Assembly: GCA_030581615.1 (NCBI GenBank)
Contig: JAKTTT010000024.1
Coordinates: 124,001-188,000, forward strand
From: Alloascoidea africana
Taxonomy: Eukaryota; Ascomycota; Alloascoideomycetes; Alloascoideales; Alloascoideaceae
Length of the DNA: 64,000 nucleotides
Reading direction: 5' to 3'
The position numbers were made by a program, and so were the translations under genes. Under the pieces are notes generated by a model that was given only the letters and a program-made list of their open reading frames with translations, did no database searches and was not told the DNA's origin. Shown here piece after piece: positions 32,018-42,604 of this stretch. Positions within the stretch are counted from its first letter, which is position 1, and every line of letters starts with the position of its first letter.

Positions 32018-34705
32018 GGATTTGCTGTACAAGTGATCAACTTTGTCAACAACAGCAGAATCAATAAAAGAAAAAAAAAAAAGAGGAGAATCAAAAGACA
32101 AGACCGCTCGCTCATCTTGGCTTATGATGATATCCCGGCGAATACAGATATAGGCACAGATACAGGAACAGGAACAGATCAATTTGATCACAGATGCATA
32201 ATAAAACAAATGGGAGAATGTTGAGCCGAAAGAGAAATCGGATTCGAAACAGGGATTCCGAATAATCCTCAACTTATCGGATATTCATTTCTCATCCATT
32301 TTTCCATCTTCTGTGGTCGTTTTTGTCCTTGGAAAACCGTAAACCTCCCCCTCCCGTGTGACAATCATGGTTCCCAAACAACGACACACAAGAGGACTGG
32401 AATCCAATTAAATCAAACCTTTAGAGAAAAATGAAACCAAGAGGAAGAAACGGACATCCATGTAAACCGCACGGGAATTAGCATTATAATTAATTATAAA
32501 AAAGTAGATATTATCATGACTTTTTTTTCCCCCGATTAAAAAAGAAAATCAGAGGAATAATAAAAGAGCGGGGGGATGGGGGATGTGGAGAAAAGAAAGA
32601 AAAGGACATTTAACGGTTCAACAAAATAAAACAGACATGTCTATAAACAAAAAAATCAAAAGTGGCAAAACGTGGATTTGCCTCTGGATTTGGATTTTTG
32701 CAATTGCGACATTTTTACTTTGTAGTTTGATTCACCTTCCCCTCCCCCGCTGGGAATGTCATTACAACAGGTTGCTCAAATTAACAAAATGATTAAGATT
32801 TTCTTGGACATGTCACAGACAGACAGGTATACAAGAAGCCTAAAACACAGACTTGAACCTATCCATTGACATCATCAACATAAAGAAAGAAAGACATGGA
32901 AAACCCCCCACGCACACATGGCTTTGTGAAACTTTGTGATTTTTGATTTGGTTTCTACAGATTTGTGGAATGAACAAAATAAAGAAAGCCCCGTTGTTGT
33001 TTGTACATGATTATACAAAAGTTGGGATATAGTTGCTATGTTACGTTGAACAAGGTATCAAGTGTAAAATGATACTTTTGATTTGTCATAAAGCAAAAAC
33101 AGAACACGCAAAAGAAAAAGAAAAAGAAAAAGAAATAGAAATAGAAATGCACAATTAGTATCTAGTATTGATGATGATTCAATTTTGTTCATATATATGG
33201 AGAAAAAGAGCGATTTTTATAAAGATACCAAAATACATAATAAATACTCTCAACCCAATCTCTTCACCTTTAATTCATTTTTTTTTTTTTTTTGCCCTTA
33301 GAACATAAACACGAGGAGGACTCTGGCGTTCAAAAAAAATTCGGCTGAATTGTGGAAACTCTAAATTAGGCTAGGCCAGGTGCAGCGGCAGCGTCAGTCA
33401 AAAAACAATCAAAACAAAACAAAACAGTCAGAAGAAAAAGGCTACTTAAGGGTTCTTGCAAGTAGAGACAGATTTTGAAAATGCTTATTGTGGTACAACC
33501 AACACAAGATAAGCTTAAATGAGATACGGCATTTCAACAAAACATGCTTGTATGTGATGTCCAACCCAGAACCAGGTAGCTTCTAGAAGGTGGATAGATT
33601 AGAGGACTGGAATAGATCCGCGAACCGAATTTCAATCTCTTAGTCACAATCTCAATTTTAAAATACAATGAATGATCCAAGTACAAGGTATTATCATTAT
33701 CATTATCATCATTATTTTTATTTTTATTGTTTCTTGTTTCTTGTTTTTCCCATTGCCAACCCAATCGCCAATTCCTCTCCCCCCAAAAATGATACTCACC
33801 GATTCATGTGTGGCGGCAGTGTGTCTTCCCTTTCTCCTGAACCATAACCTTGATAGAGACATCCATCCAGTGTGTATATCCCAAATTCAAAAGATCAGAA
33901 ATCTTGTTTGCTTAATTAAATGCGCGCGACAATTAGAATCTCGGGTGACTCCAAAATTTAGGTTCTTTTCAGGCCGACGACAGAGCACGATTTTGTATAC
34001 TTTTTTTTTTTTTTTTTTGGTTTTGGTTTCACTTAGAATTAATTGTATGCTTATTGAAATCATGCTTCTTTTTAACATTACATCCATTTCAACCATAATC
34101 CAGGATATATTCACCGAGTAAACCTTCCTCGGCGTCTCAGCTCCTCCATAGCCGCCCATGCTGCTGCTTCTTCACCAACCAACCATCGCCAATAGGGAGC
34201 CCCCGGACAAGCGAAAAAGCGAAAAGGCGAAAAAGCGAAAGCGCCAGCTGCACGCAGCCCAACTCGGCAGAGCCCTTTTCTTTGATTATATTGTCAACAT
34301 TTGGGGGGTCCGTTACCCTATTTATTTCCTCTTCTCCACAGCACAGCAGGGCTCTTTTTTCCTCTTCTTCTTTCTGCTTCTGCTTCTGCTTCTGCTTCTT
34401 TCCCTTTCCTGTCAATTGGCCCGGCCTTTCTTACTCCCTTTTTCTAGTTTTTTTCTTTTTTCGCGTGTGCTGCTCGGCCCTTTTCTCCGTCTCCGTCTCC
34501 GTCTCTTCTGGCTATTTTACCCCCCGAACTGCGTAATGGGCTGTAGACGTTCCATCATTTCCTGCTAGCTTATGTCCCTGTCCTGTCCTGTCCTGTCCCC
34601 CAGAAGAAATACCAAAAGAGAAAAAGAAAAGAAAAACAAAACAAAACAAAACAAAAAAAATAATAATAAATAAATAAATATTAATTACTGCTAAAAAAAA
34701 AAGGC
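32018..34705. other. Divergent intergenic region between LRA2 and the zinc-cluster regulator
   Basis: No supported gene in 2.7 kb. Near LRA2 it has AGGAAC tandem units (32160-32178) with TCTGTTCC on the LRA2 strand. The middle holds AAAAAG, TTTTTATT and ATCATT tracts. Near the regulator there are (TTCTGC)n at about 34374-34398, (CGTCTC)n near 34486-34504 and a CCTGT tandem near 34574-34596, then an A-rich leader before the ATG at 34706. Confidence 0.55.
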
Positions 34706-37700
34706 ATGACGGATCCTTTCTCCTCCTCTTCTTCTTCTCCCACTTGCTCTTCCGCGCCTGACCAGACGAATTCTGCCCCAAATTTCAGCAGATCAACTGC
34801 TTCGTTCCTAAGGAGCAGTACCAGTACCAGCACCACCACAGCCACCCCCACAAGTCAAAAGGAATCTGCATCTTCTAGCGATTTCGGGCAGCAGCAGCAG
34901 AATCAGCACAATCAATCTCAATCTCAATCTCAATCTCATTCTCACAATCACAATCACCCGCAACTGCAGAAAGGAACTGCGACTGTTCGAAACGACCTTT
35001 CGAAAATTGTAAATAACCTATCCGACTTTTCTTCTTCTCTCGATAGTAGCACAACCAGTACGACTTTAGGCTTGGCAACCCCTACTTCCTCCTCCTATAC
35101 TGCCACTGCTGTTGGTGCTGGTGCTTGTGCTGCCGGCTCGTCCACCCCCGACAGCATGGCTCCTTCGTCCATGATAGGAGATCGAAAGAGGAAAAGACCA
35201 TCTCATGATAACACGAGCAAGTCCACAAGTACAACAACCACTTCTAACGATACAGGTGTTCGAATTTCAAGATCGTAAGTCTTTTTGTCCTACTCTTACT
35301 ATTACTATTTTGGTCTGGTCTGGGGCTGGGGCTGGGGCTGGCCGGTCCAAAACTATACAGATGATCCTCAGACATAAACAACTAACATTTTGTCCTCCCC
35401 TTTCTCAAGTTGTGACGCTTGTAAGGCAAGAAAAGTCAAGTGTAACGGACTTAAACCTTCCTGTGGTCACTGTGTTAAAAATGGTAATTTTACAACTCTT
35501 TTGTTATTGGTTTTTCATTTGCAGAGACTGGACTTTCAAAAACCTCTATTTCTGTTCTAGTCATAACTAACCAAAAAATTGGAAATGTTATTCCCAGGCG
35601 TTCAATGTGTTTATAGTCCCATGAAGAAACCTGGACTTCAACCAGGCTTCGGCAAGAAATACTCTGAAAGATTAGGTTTGTATTTACCTTTTTTTTTTTC
35701 TTTCTTATTTTTTTGTTTTCTGTGTCTCTCTCTTTAATACGGGATTTTAACAAAATGGTAACAACATCCGAAAACTAACTTTTTTTTTCCTCCTTGGCCT
35801 TTCTTATTTTTATTTGGCTTTTTTGCGAAATATCCAGATCATCTTGAAACCTCCATGTCAAGACAGGATAATGATATATATTGGGTTAAAAATGAACTGA
35901 TACAGTTAAAAGAGCAATATCAACAGTTACAATTCAAGTTCCAAACTTCGATCACGGTCCAACAACAACAACAACAACAACAGCAGCAGCAGCAGCAGCA
36001 GACGATGATTCAACAGACTCAGAATCAAAATCAAAATCAAAATCAAAATCAGCATCTACAGAAGCCAGACATTAATCATTTCCTCACAACAAGAACAAGC
36101 TTAAGCCCAACAACCTCAACTTCAAACAGCGCTCAAACTCAAAAGTCAATCCTCCCCTATCCTCCCCTACTCTACTCCAATACCAGTAATGTGGTCGCTC
36201 AGGGAGACAACTCTCTATATACCTTACATTTGCCCCCAAATTCAAGTGAGAAATTTCGATCTAGAGCACCTTCGATTTCAAATCTTGTTGAAAGCCCAAC
36301 CCCTTTCTCAAATGCCCCAACTGCTCTCGCATCATCATCGTCCACCACCACCACGACGAATACAAACAACAATACTACTATCCAACAGTTCAACCCCCAA
36401 GCTCTGGCTTTATCGACCACAGAAACCCTTAAATCATCAAATGACGATTACTTGGCGCCTTGGGCCGGTCTCCCAATGGTCAAAGATATACGGCGCTTAG
36501 TGGAAGTTTATTTTAAAAGAGTACAGCCATATTTCCCCATACTCCATCCAGCACATACTATTCAAGTGATCTTTGCAAAGGGCGGTATCGGCAGCATCGG
36601 CGGCAGCATCGGCGGCGGCGATGCGAGCTTTCGAACAACTTTGGGTTCGGACTTGGGCTTGAATTCGGATTCAGACTCGCCCTGTTTACTCTGGGCCATA
36701 ATTCTCGCTTCTTTACGATACGTTGACGATTCGATAATCCCCAAGCACGAGAAACAAAGGCTTCATGAGGAGCTTAAAAACAGAATTTTGGTCAGCTGCT
36801 TCAGCGTAACGAACTTGAAACAACTCCAGGCCATGACCATCATGGCATTTGATCTTTTTGGAATCTCAAATAATCCAGATGCCTGGAGTGTCATTTCTCT
36901 CATATGCGGTGGAGCCATGCACTTGGGGTTGTGCAAAGAGCACGGAGCTGGATCGACAAGTTCCACTGGGGTATCGAATAGGAGCTCGAGAAGGAAAGGC
37001 AGAACAATCCGGACCAAAAGCGCCAGGTTGTTGAGTAAGCCCGACAGCTGGGTCGAGCACGAAACGCGGAGAAGGTTGTTTTGGGCGATATTCATGATTG
37101 ATCGGCTATCTGCAGTGGCCAACTCTTTCCATCTAAAACTGCCTTCAACCGAAATCAAAAAGCTCCTGCCTGTGAAAACTTCAACCTGGACGAATTTCGC
37201 CTCAGAGGATGATTCCACAAGTGTTGTATCCTTTGACCAGTCACCACCTAATGAACCGCTCACGAATCAATGTCGATGGTTGAAAACTCCACTGCACCAG
37301 GAACTTCCTGTTGCTATAGATTCGACCACAGAAGAAACATACGACTCTTTTTCCTTCCTCATGGAAATATGTAACATCCTAGGAAGCATACATGAGTTTC
37401 TAAGAATCCCTCTCGACATTCTAAAATTGGACGAGGTAATTGCTTGGCAAATGCAATTCTGCAAGCTGGACAACGAAATTGTGGAGTGGAAAAAAACACT
37501 GCCCGCCCGGTTTCAAATGCTTTTGGACGATGACAGACTCGATTTATTTTACAAAGAGGAGATTGGTAAACAAAATGACCTTACTCCCGTCCTTCTCCAT
37601 GCTCTATATTTGACCACGATAATCAGACTTCACTCGACAGCGGCTTACCCGAACACCAAATCAGAGTATTTCTTACCTTCTAAAACCGCTAGAGAACGAT

Positions 37701-38956
37701 GTCTTTCTGCCACAGCCAGTATTATCGGACTTGCTCGGAACTTGCAATCGTTGGATGCCGAGCTGCTGGCAATGATGGGTCCGCAGTATGCATTTTGTCT
37801 TTGGGTAACTGCACGGCTGGTATTGGTAGATTCGGCGCTTCAAGGGAAACCATTTGGAGACGATTTACAATTTTTGATTGAAACATTGTACAAGATGGGA
37901 AAATATTTGGAATGTGCTGAAAAATATGCAAATGTTTTGAGCTTTGTCAAGAATGAAGAAATGGAGTTGAAAAAACAGTTGAATAGCCGCGTTGGAGATG
38001 AGGAAAAGCAAAGACAACGACAACGACGAACAGGAATGGAAAATGTCGTAGGCACAGGCAATGCAGACGAAGATGAAGGGAATGAAGTTGGAGATGACGA
38101 GGATGAGGACGAAGACGAAGAGGACGAGGAAGACGAAGATGACATTTCCGAGCTTAATTCCGATGGTACGAATACGGCGGCTATACGGGATAAACGAAAA
38201 GGTTCAAGAGCTCCACAGACCCATTCTTCAAGTACGAGGCTATTAAGCGATATGAGACACAATGCATATGCTCTAGACTTTATTCTTTCGAAAAGGATGT
38301 CCAAGTCCAGTCCCCCAGCCTCATCAAAGAGCGCCTCACCGCCAAATATGACAATGACGACACCCGATGTTCTTCGAATGGTTGGTGAGAATACGAGTGG
38401 TGGTCGTCATCAACTTCAGAATCAACAATTTCTTCAAAGACATTTTGAGCCACGAGAACAAAACTTGAACAGAGAATCCAAACAGCTGGCTTCCTCCTCT
38501 CCTTCATCTTCCTCTACGTATGTTCCAGCGGCAACATCCCTCACGCTGGATGATTCTATGGAAAACATTTTTGAATGGTTCAAGTTCCCCAAATCCGTAA
38601 ACCCAGGCGTTGCTGATTCCTTTGAGCCTTTTGGATCAGGAGCAGAATCGGCCAGTTTTACCGGCGTGCTGTCCTCGCTGAACGACTTTCGGACAGGCAT
38701 GCCTCGAAGCCAAGGACATCATCCTTCCCAATCGCAATTGGATTCCCAGCCAGCGCAAAACGAGGATTGTTCAACCTCGGCTGGCAAACACGAAGCAGAC
38801 CTGCGTCCTGTAGGCAGCGGCACGGAGACCAAAGAGGCAAGAGGAATTTACTCTCAGGGTCTTCAGTTGGGCGGCAGCAGTGGCAGCGGCAGCGGCAGTG
38901 CCAGCAGCGACTGGTTGATGAACAAGAACTTCAACCTCAACAATATGAATGGATAG
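34706..38956 (+). CDS. Zn(2)Cys(6) fungal transcription factor, candidate regulator of the rhamnose genes
   Basis: Four exons, 34706-35274, 35410-35483, 35598-35675 and 35838-38956, encode 1,279 residues. The zinc cluster starts right after intron 1 and has spacing C-x2-C-x6-C-x6-C-x2-C-x6-C (CDACKARKVKC, then CGHC). Intron 2 splits it just before the last cysteine. Introns use GTAAGT, GTAATT and GTTTGT donors and ACTAAC-type branch points. A Gln-rich stretch with (CAA/CAG)n and (CAAAAT)n follows a probable coiled coil. The fungal_trans middle homology region runs about 430-800 (LVEVYFKRVQPYFPILHP; HETRRRLFWAIFMIDRLSAV). An Asp/Glu run (near 970-1000) and Ser-rich tail follow. It would bind CGG-type sites in the nucleus. 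Its position beside LRA2 and the aldolase suggests pathway control, but this is only a contextual inference. Confidence 0.85.
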
Positions 38957-39291
38957 CTTATAACTGTAGATTATTACATTACGAGACGATAATCTTTGTC
39001 TTCTACTCTCTCCACTTATCTTGGCTTCTTGTTATTGCTTTGTGTTAATGATAACTATATTTTTTTTGTTTCTGTACTGTACTGTCTGTGTCCCCAATAT
39101 GGTCCTTTTATTTATTTGTCATAGAACCCTGAATGGAAAACTCGAAGCTTTCCCTTCGAATAATGATCCTCTTTTTGAAAAAATAAAAATATATTTATTT
39201 AACGGAATCTCTCTCATATATTTTTACACTTTGATGAAGCGTATTATTATCTAGAAAAAATAGATACAGATTTTTTTTGTTCTACTAATCA
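38957..39291. other. Short convergent gap between the regulator and the aldolase
   Basis: AT-rich 3' flanks of two facing genes; no gene or notable element seen. Confidence 0.6.
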
Positions 39292-40251
39292 TCAAAGTGA
39301 TGCCTCCAGCTTTTTAATCTCTTCGAAAACCGAGTCAAACTGTGACCATGTCGAAGATACTTGAGTGTCCTGACTCAAAGGAGGTCTCCCAATCCAGGAC
39401 TGAATCAACCCAGGAACTGCCTCAAACACCGCCTTCTTCACTCCAAGTGGTCCATACTTGACAACAATCTCCTCGGCTCTGCTTACAATAAGCTGAAGTC
39501 TACGAGCCTCCTCGTATTCACCCTGTTTCGAAAGCGTATACAGCCGGACCAAGGTTTTCGGAAACGCAGCGGAAAGTGCGTCTATAGCACCATGGCCCTG
39601 TAGTACAATCGAGGGGAGCAAGATTTGCCCAAGACCTGTAAAAGTAACAAAGGATCGGTCTCTGACTGTTTGATCCAGTGATATCTGTGCAAAGTGGCTC
39701 ACATCACCTTCAGACAACTTTGTACCCACAATGTTTGCGTGCTTGCTGAGCTCTGCGAAGGTTTCCGCAGCAATGTAGACCTGATTGGATACTCCGGGGT
39801 AGTAGTAGATCAGAATGGGCAAGGGGCTTTGATCCGCAACAAAGGTAAACCAGTCCAAAAGACCCTGTTGTGAGGAACTAACACCGGACGCAAAGTAATT
39901 GGGAGCAAGAACCATCGCAGCTTTGGCTCCAAGGTCTTTCACCGCTTTGATTTCTTTCAGCACGTCCTCTGCCGAGTTGGAGACCACCCCTGAGATGAGA
40001 GGATACTCTTGTGGAAGCGCTTGGCGGAGGGTTTTGAAAACATTTAGGCGCTCTTCCAATGACAGATGGACTCCCTCTCCAGTGGATCCCATAACTACAA
40101 GGCCCGTAATGCCATTCTGTGCCAAAAATTGTGCGTGTTTAACCTGTGATGCCAGATCAACTTCAAATGTCTGGCTCTGGTTGGCGGTCTCGGAACGTTT
40201 GAAGAACGTTGGAATTGGAGTCCAAACTCCTGCTTCTGGGATATATGCCAT
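39292..40251 (-). CDS. DHDPS/NAL-family keto-acid aldolase
   Basis: A 319-residue class I aldolase of the dihydrodipicolinate synthase / N-acetylneuraminate lyase barrel family. Visible signs are GSTGEG at 55-60, the catalytic tyrosine within LIYYYPG (149-153) and the Schiff-base lysine Lys178 in VGTKLSEGD. Fungal members include 2-keto-3-deoxy-sugar-acid aldolases that split the acid into pyruvate and an aldehyde. Close to LRA1 and LRA2 it could serve the last step of the rhamnose route, giving pyruvate and L-lactaldehyde. However, I cannot confirm that the known yeast LRA4 belongs to this family, so another substrate (for example a deoxy-hexulosonate or hydroxy-oxoglutarate) is possible. 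A TATATATAA box lies about 70 bases before the ATG. The frame is intronless and of normal length. Confidence 0.85.
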   Translation of the reverse strand: MAYIPEAGVWTPIPTFFKRSETANQSQTFEVDLASQVKHAQFLAQNGITGLVVMGSTGEGVHLSLEERLNVFKTLRQALPQEYPLISGVVSNSAEDVLKEIKAVKDLGAKAAMVLAPNYFASGVSSSQQGLLDWFTFVADQSPLPILIYYYPGVSNQVYIAAETFAELSKHANIVGTKLSEGDVSHFAQISLDQTVRDRSFVTFTGLGQILLPSIVLQGHGAIDALSAAFPKTLVRLYTLSKQGEYEEARRLQLIVSRAEEIVVKYGPLGVKKAVFEAVPGLIQSWIGRPPLSQDTQVSSTWSQFDSVFEEIKKLEASL

Positions 40252-40750
40252 TCTTGTTTCTCTGAGTATCTATCTAACAGTGGTTCGAAAAAAACCAAAG
40301 ATGTGTATTCAAACGGCTTATATATAAAGAGATCAGAAAGAATCGGATGAATCTTCGTATACTGCATCGTCTCTCCTTGCCAATTGCTCTGTTTCCACGG
40401 CTCGGATCCGATCACACAAAACAAATCCTTGATCTCCGCGACTGCACGGACTAAAGAAACTCCGTAAGGGAAGAAATACATATACACAGAGACAAAAGAG
40501 TAACAGCCTGTGCGGCGGGATACCCTTCATCAAAATCGGAAATACACTAGTTGCGTCCCCTTTTCGCATTATATTCGAACCGAGATGCACTCACTCCTCC
40601 CTATACTTTCTAGAATTGAAACGAGTAACGTCTCCCTCCCCAAAAATAAATACCAAAAAACAACAAAATAAAATAGGTTATAAATCTAAGCATATACACC
40701 CAATCCATTTCCAAGATCAAAGCAATAAAGAAAAGCACAGAGTTGTGTTT
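40252..40750. other. Intergenic region upstream of the aldolase
   Basis: Contains the aldolase promoter (TATA at 40319-40327) and, further right, the 3' flank of the PIN-like carrier gene. CTCTGTTTCC near 40386 resembles the repeat in the LRA1 promoter with one extra T. No gene seen. Confidence 0.55.
40319..40327 (-). promoter_or_regulatory. TATA box of the aldolase gene
   Basis: TATATATAA read in this stretch, about 70 bases before the ATG at 40251 on the minus strand. Confidence 0.55.
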
Positions 40751-42337
40751 TTAATTTTGTACACCATTCAAATTCCCGCCCTTGGCCCAATTCAAAACTT
40801 GCAAACTGCAAACAACTGTGATAATGGTGGTAGGCAGGGTCAAGATAACGTAACCCCAGAAAAGCACACCTGACATTTCCCTCTCAAAGATTTCATTAAG
40901 TTGGCAAATCTGAGACAGTTGAATGGCTGGTGGAGATATTGTTAAAACAAACGCAACAAGTAGGAAAACGGGATCATCGAGGATTGATATCGGCACAAAT
41001 CGTGCACAAAACGCCACGAATGGTAGAATAATGAGCGGTGGGAGGATCATTCGCGATATTACCGATCCCAAAACAATCTTGCCATAGTTTCTGCTGGCTG
41101 GAGCAGTGTTTTCAGGCACGAGACTGCTACCAAGTATGACGAGAATCAGAGGGATCGAAAGGTCTCCAAGCTGCTTTGTTGCAGCGCTAACAGTGTGCTG
41201 GAGAAACCCCTTGTTCTCAAAAAACTCTCTCTGAAGAGGAGGAACCGAGGCAATAATGACCGAAATCAACATGGCCCAGAGCGGTGGGTTCATGAACGAG
41301 CAAAATACATTAAAATAATTCAATGCTGGCTCTTTTGCACTTCTCAACCTCCACAATACTCTGCGAATTCTGCTCTCGTCATATCTCCCACTTCCGAAAT
41401 TTGGGTTCGTGCCGTCCTGGGCCCGCTCTGCCCGCTCTCCCTGTCCTTGTTCATGCACCCCGGGATTCGCCAACAACCCTTGTGATTGCTCTTCGGCATC
41501 CTCCATGTCAGACGCCATGATATCCGATTGGAAAGACATCTTCTGGGTGCTACTGCCCGTGACAGATTGCGTGATTCTGGAGGTCGCAGCGGCCCGAAGA
41601 TCATCGCCACCACCCGTAGCATAATCATCATCATCCTCAGAGCCCGAGACACTTCGGCGTTCGCCATGTAAAGGTCCTCCTGCACCGGGCACAGATTCCA
41701 GAGAGAAGCAGCTTTCCTCATCCGAGACTGATGAACGCTGATGCTCAAGCTCACTCTCGTCTTTCGAGTCTGGTCGGCACAAAAGCGTGTTGTAACCCCA
41801 GGACCATCGAAGAATTTGTCCCAGTTGTTGAAAAATTAACAGGTACAGAATTCCGCGAGAGGCCACCTTATCTGGCGTATCATCTCCCAAATCCTCCCAT
41901 GCCAAGTGAGGCAAGGTATAGGCTAATGCCACGGTCAGCGACACCGGCAGAGAGTTCGAGTTGCCAAAGACGGCCATCGCAGTGACAAAGTTGGCTTCCC
42001 GTTTGCGAAGCCGAAGACATCGGCTGGTGACCCTTGAGCAGAGGTACGACACATATGTTGTGATTGCGTAAAAGATGGGGACGATTAGAACCTCGATGAG
42101 CTTTCCAAGTGAAAGCGACGGCGCAAGCTTGGAGAAAACAAGGCAAGGAGTGAAGATATCTACATTGATTTTCGAAATGTGCTTTTGGACATTTGCTGGT
42201 AATAGCCCTGTCTTGGTGGCTGCAAACCCTGTTAGAGCGATAATCACTACCTCAACGACAGCCTGAAGCGTGAGGAATGAAAGATAGGAATATGAAAGTG
42301 CAGAATCGGACGGCTGGGGGTCTGTGTCGATAGCCAT
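40751..42337 (-). CDS. Auxin-efflux-carrier (PIN/PILS-like) membrane transporter, ECM3/YNL095C type
   Basis: A 528-residue membrane protein. Four to five hydrophobic helices (residues 15-165, including ATKTGLLPANVQKHISKINV and FGNSNSLPVSL) precede a long hydrophilic loop (about 190-330) with acidic and Ser/Gly-rich stretches. A second helix bundle follows (340-525, including VILGSSLVP and LTISPPAIQLSQICQ). This two-bundle plan with a central loop is typical of the fungal auxin efflux carrier family. Yeast relatives (Ecm3, YNL095C, YBR287W) have poorly defined roles, probably in the ER, so no substrate is proposed. Intronless; start at the first ATG. Confidence 0.88.
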   Translation of the reverse strand: MAIDTDPQPSDSALSYSYLSFLTLQAVVEVVIIALTGFAATKTGLLPANVQKHISKINVDIFTPCLVFSKLAPSLSLGKLIEVLIVPIFYAITTYVSYLCSRVTSRCLRLRKREANFVTAMAVFGNSNSLPVSLTVALAYTLPHLAWEDLGDDTPDKVASRGILYLLIFQQLGQILRWSWGYNTLLCRPDSKDESELEHQRSSVSDEESCFSLESVPGAGGPLHGERRSVSGSEDDDDYATGGGDDLRAAATSRITQSVTGSSTQKMSFQSDIMASDMEDAEEQSQGLLANPGVHEQGQGERAERAQDGTNPNFGSGRYDESRIRRVLWRLRSAKEPALNYFNVFCSFMNPPLWAMLISVIIASVPPLQREFFENKGFLQHTVSAATKQLGDLSIPLILVILGSSLVPENTAPASRNYGKIVLGSVISRMILPPLIILPFVAFCARFVPISILDDPVFLLVAFVLTISPPAIQLSQICQLNEIFEREMSGVLFWGYVILTLPTTIITVVCSLQVLNWAKGGNLNGVQN

Positions 42338-42604
42338 CCAAAGAAAAAGTGTTCAAAACCTGCTTGGGAACTAGAGGAAGAAAGAAGAAAAGATAAGGAA
42401 CAGGGTGCGGAAAAAAAAAATACCGGGGCGTGGCGGTGCCTCAAGCAACCCGAAAATATGCAACAATGGGACCCTGGACCCGGGACCCGGGACCAACACC
42501 CAAACACCCAAACACAAAGATAAAGATAAAGAAAAGTTAACCGCCAGTTTAGATTAGAAATATCCCATACGTATTCTATATAGTACAATCGGAGGCTTCT
42601 TCTG

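Noticed and set aside
30904-32272. LRA2 as a broken gene in two frames
   Set aside because: The two frames join exactly through a 64-base intron with TACTAAC and consensus ends.
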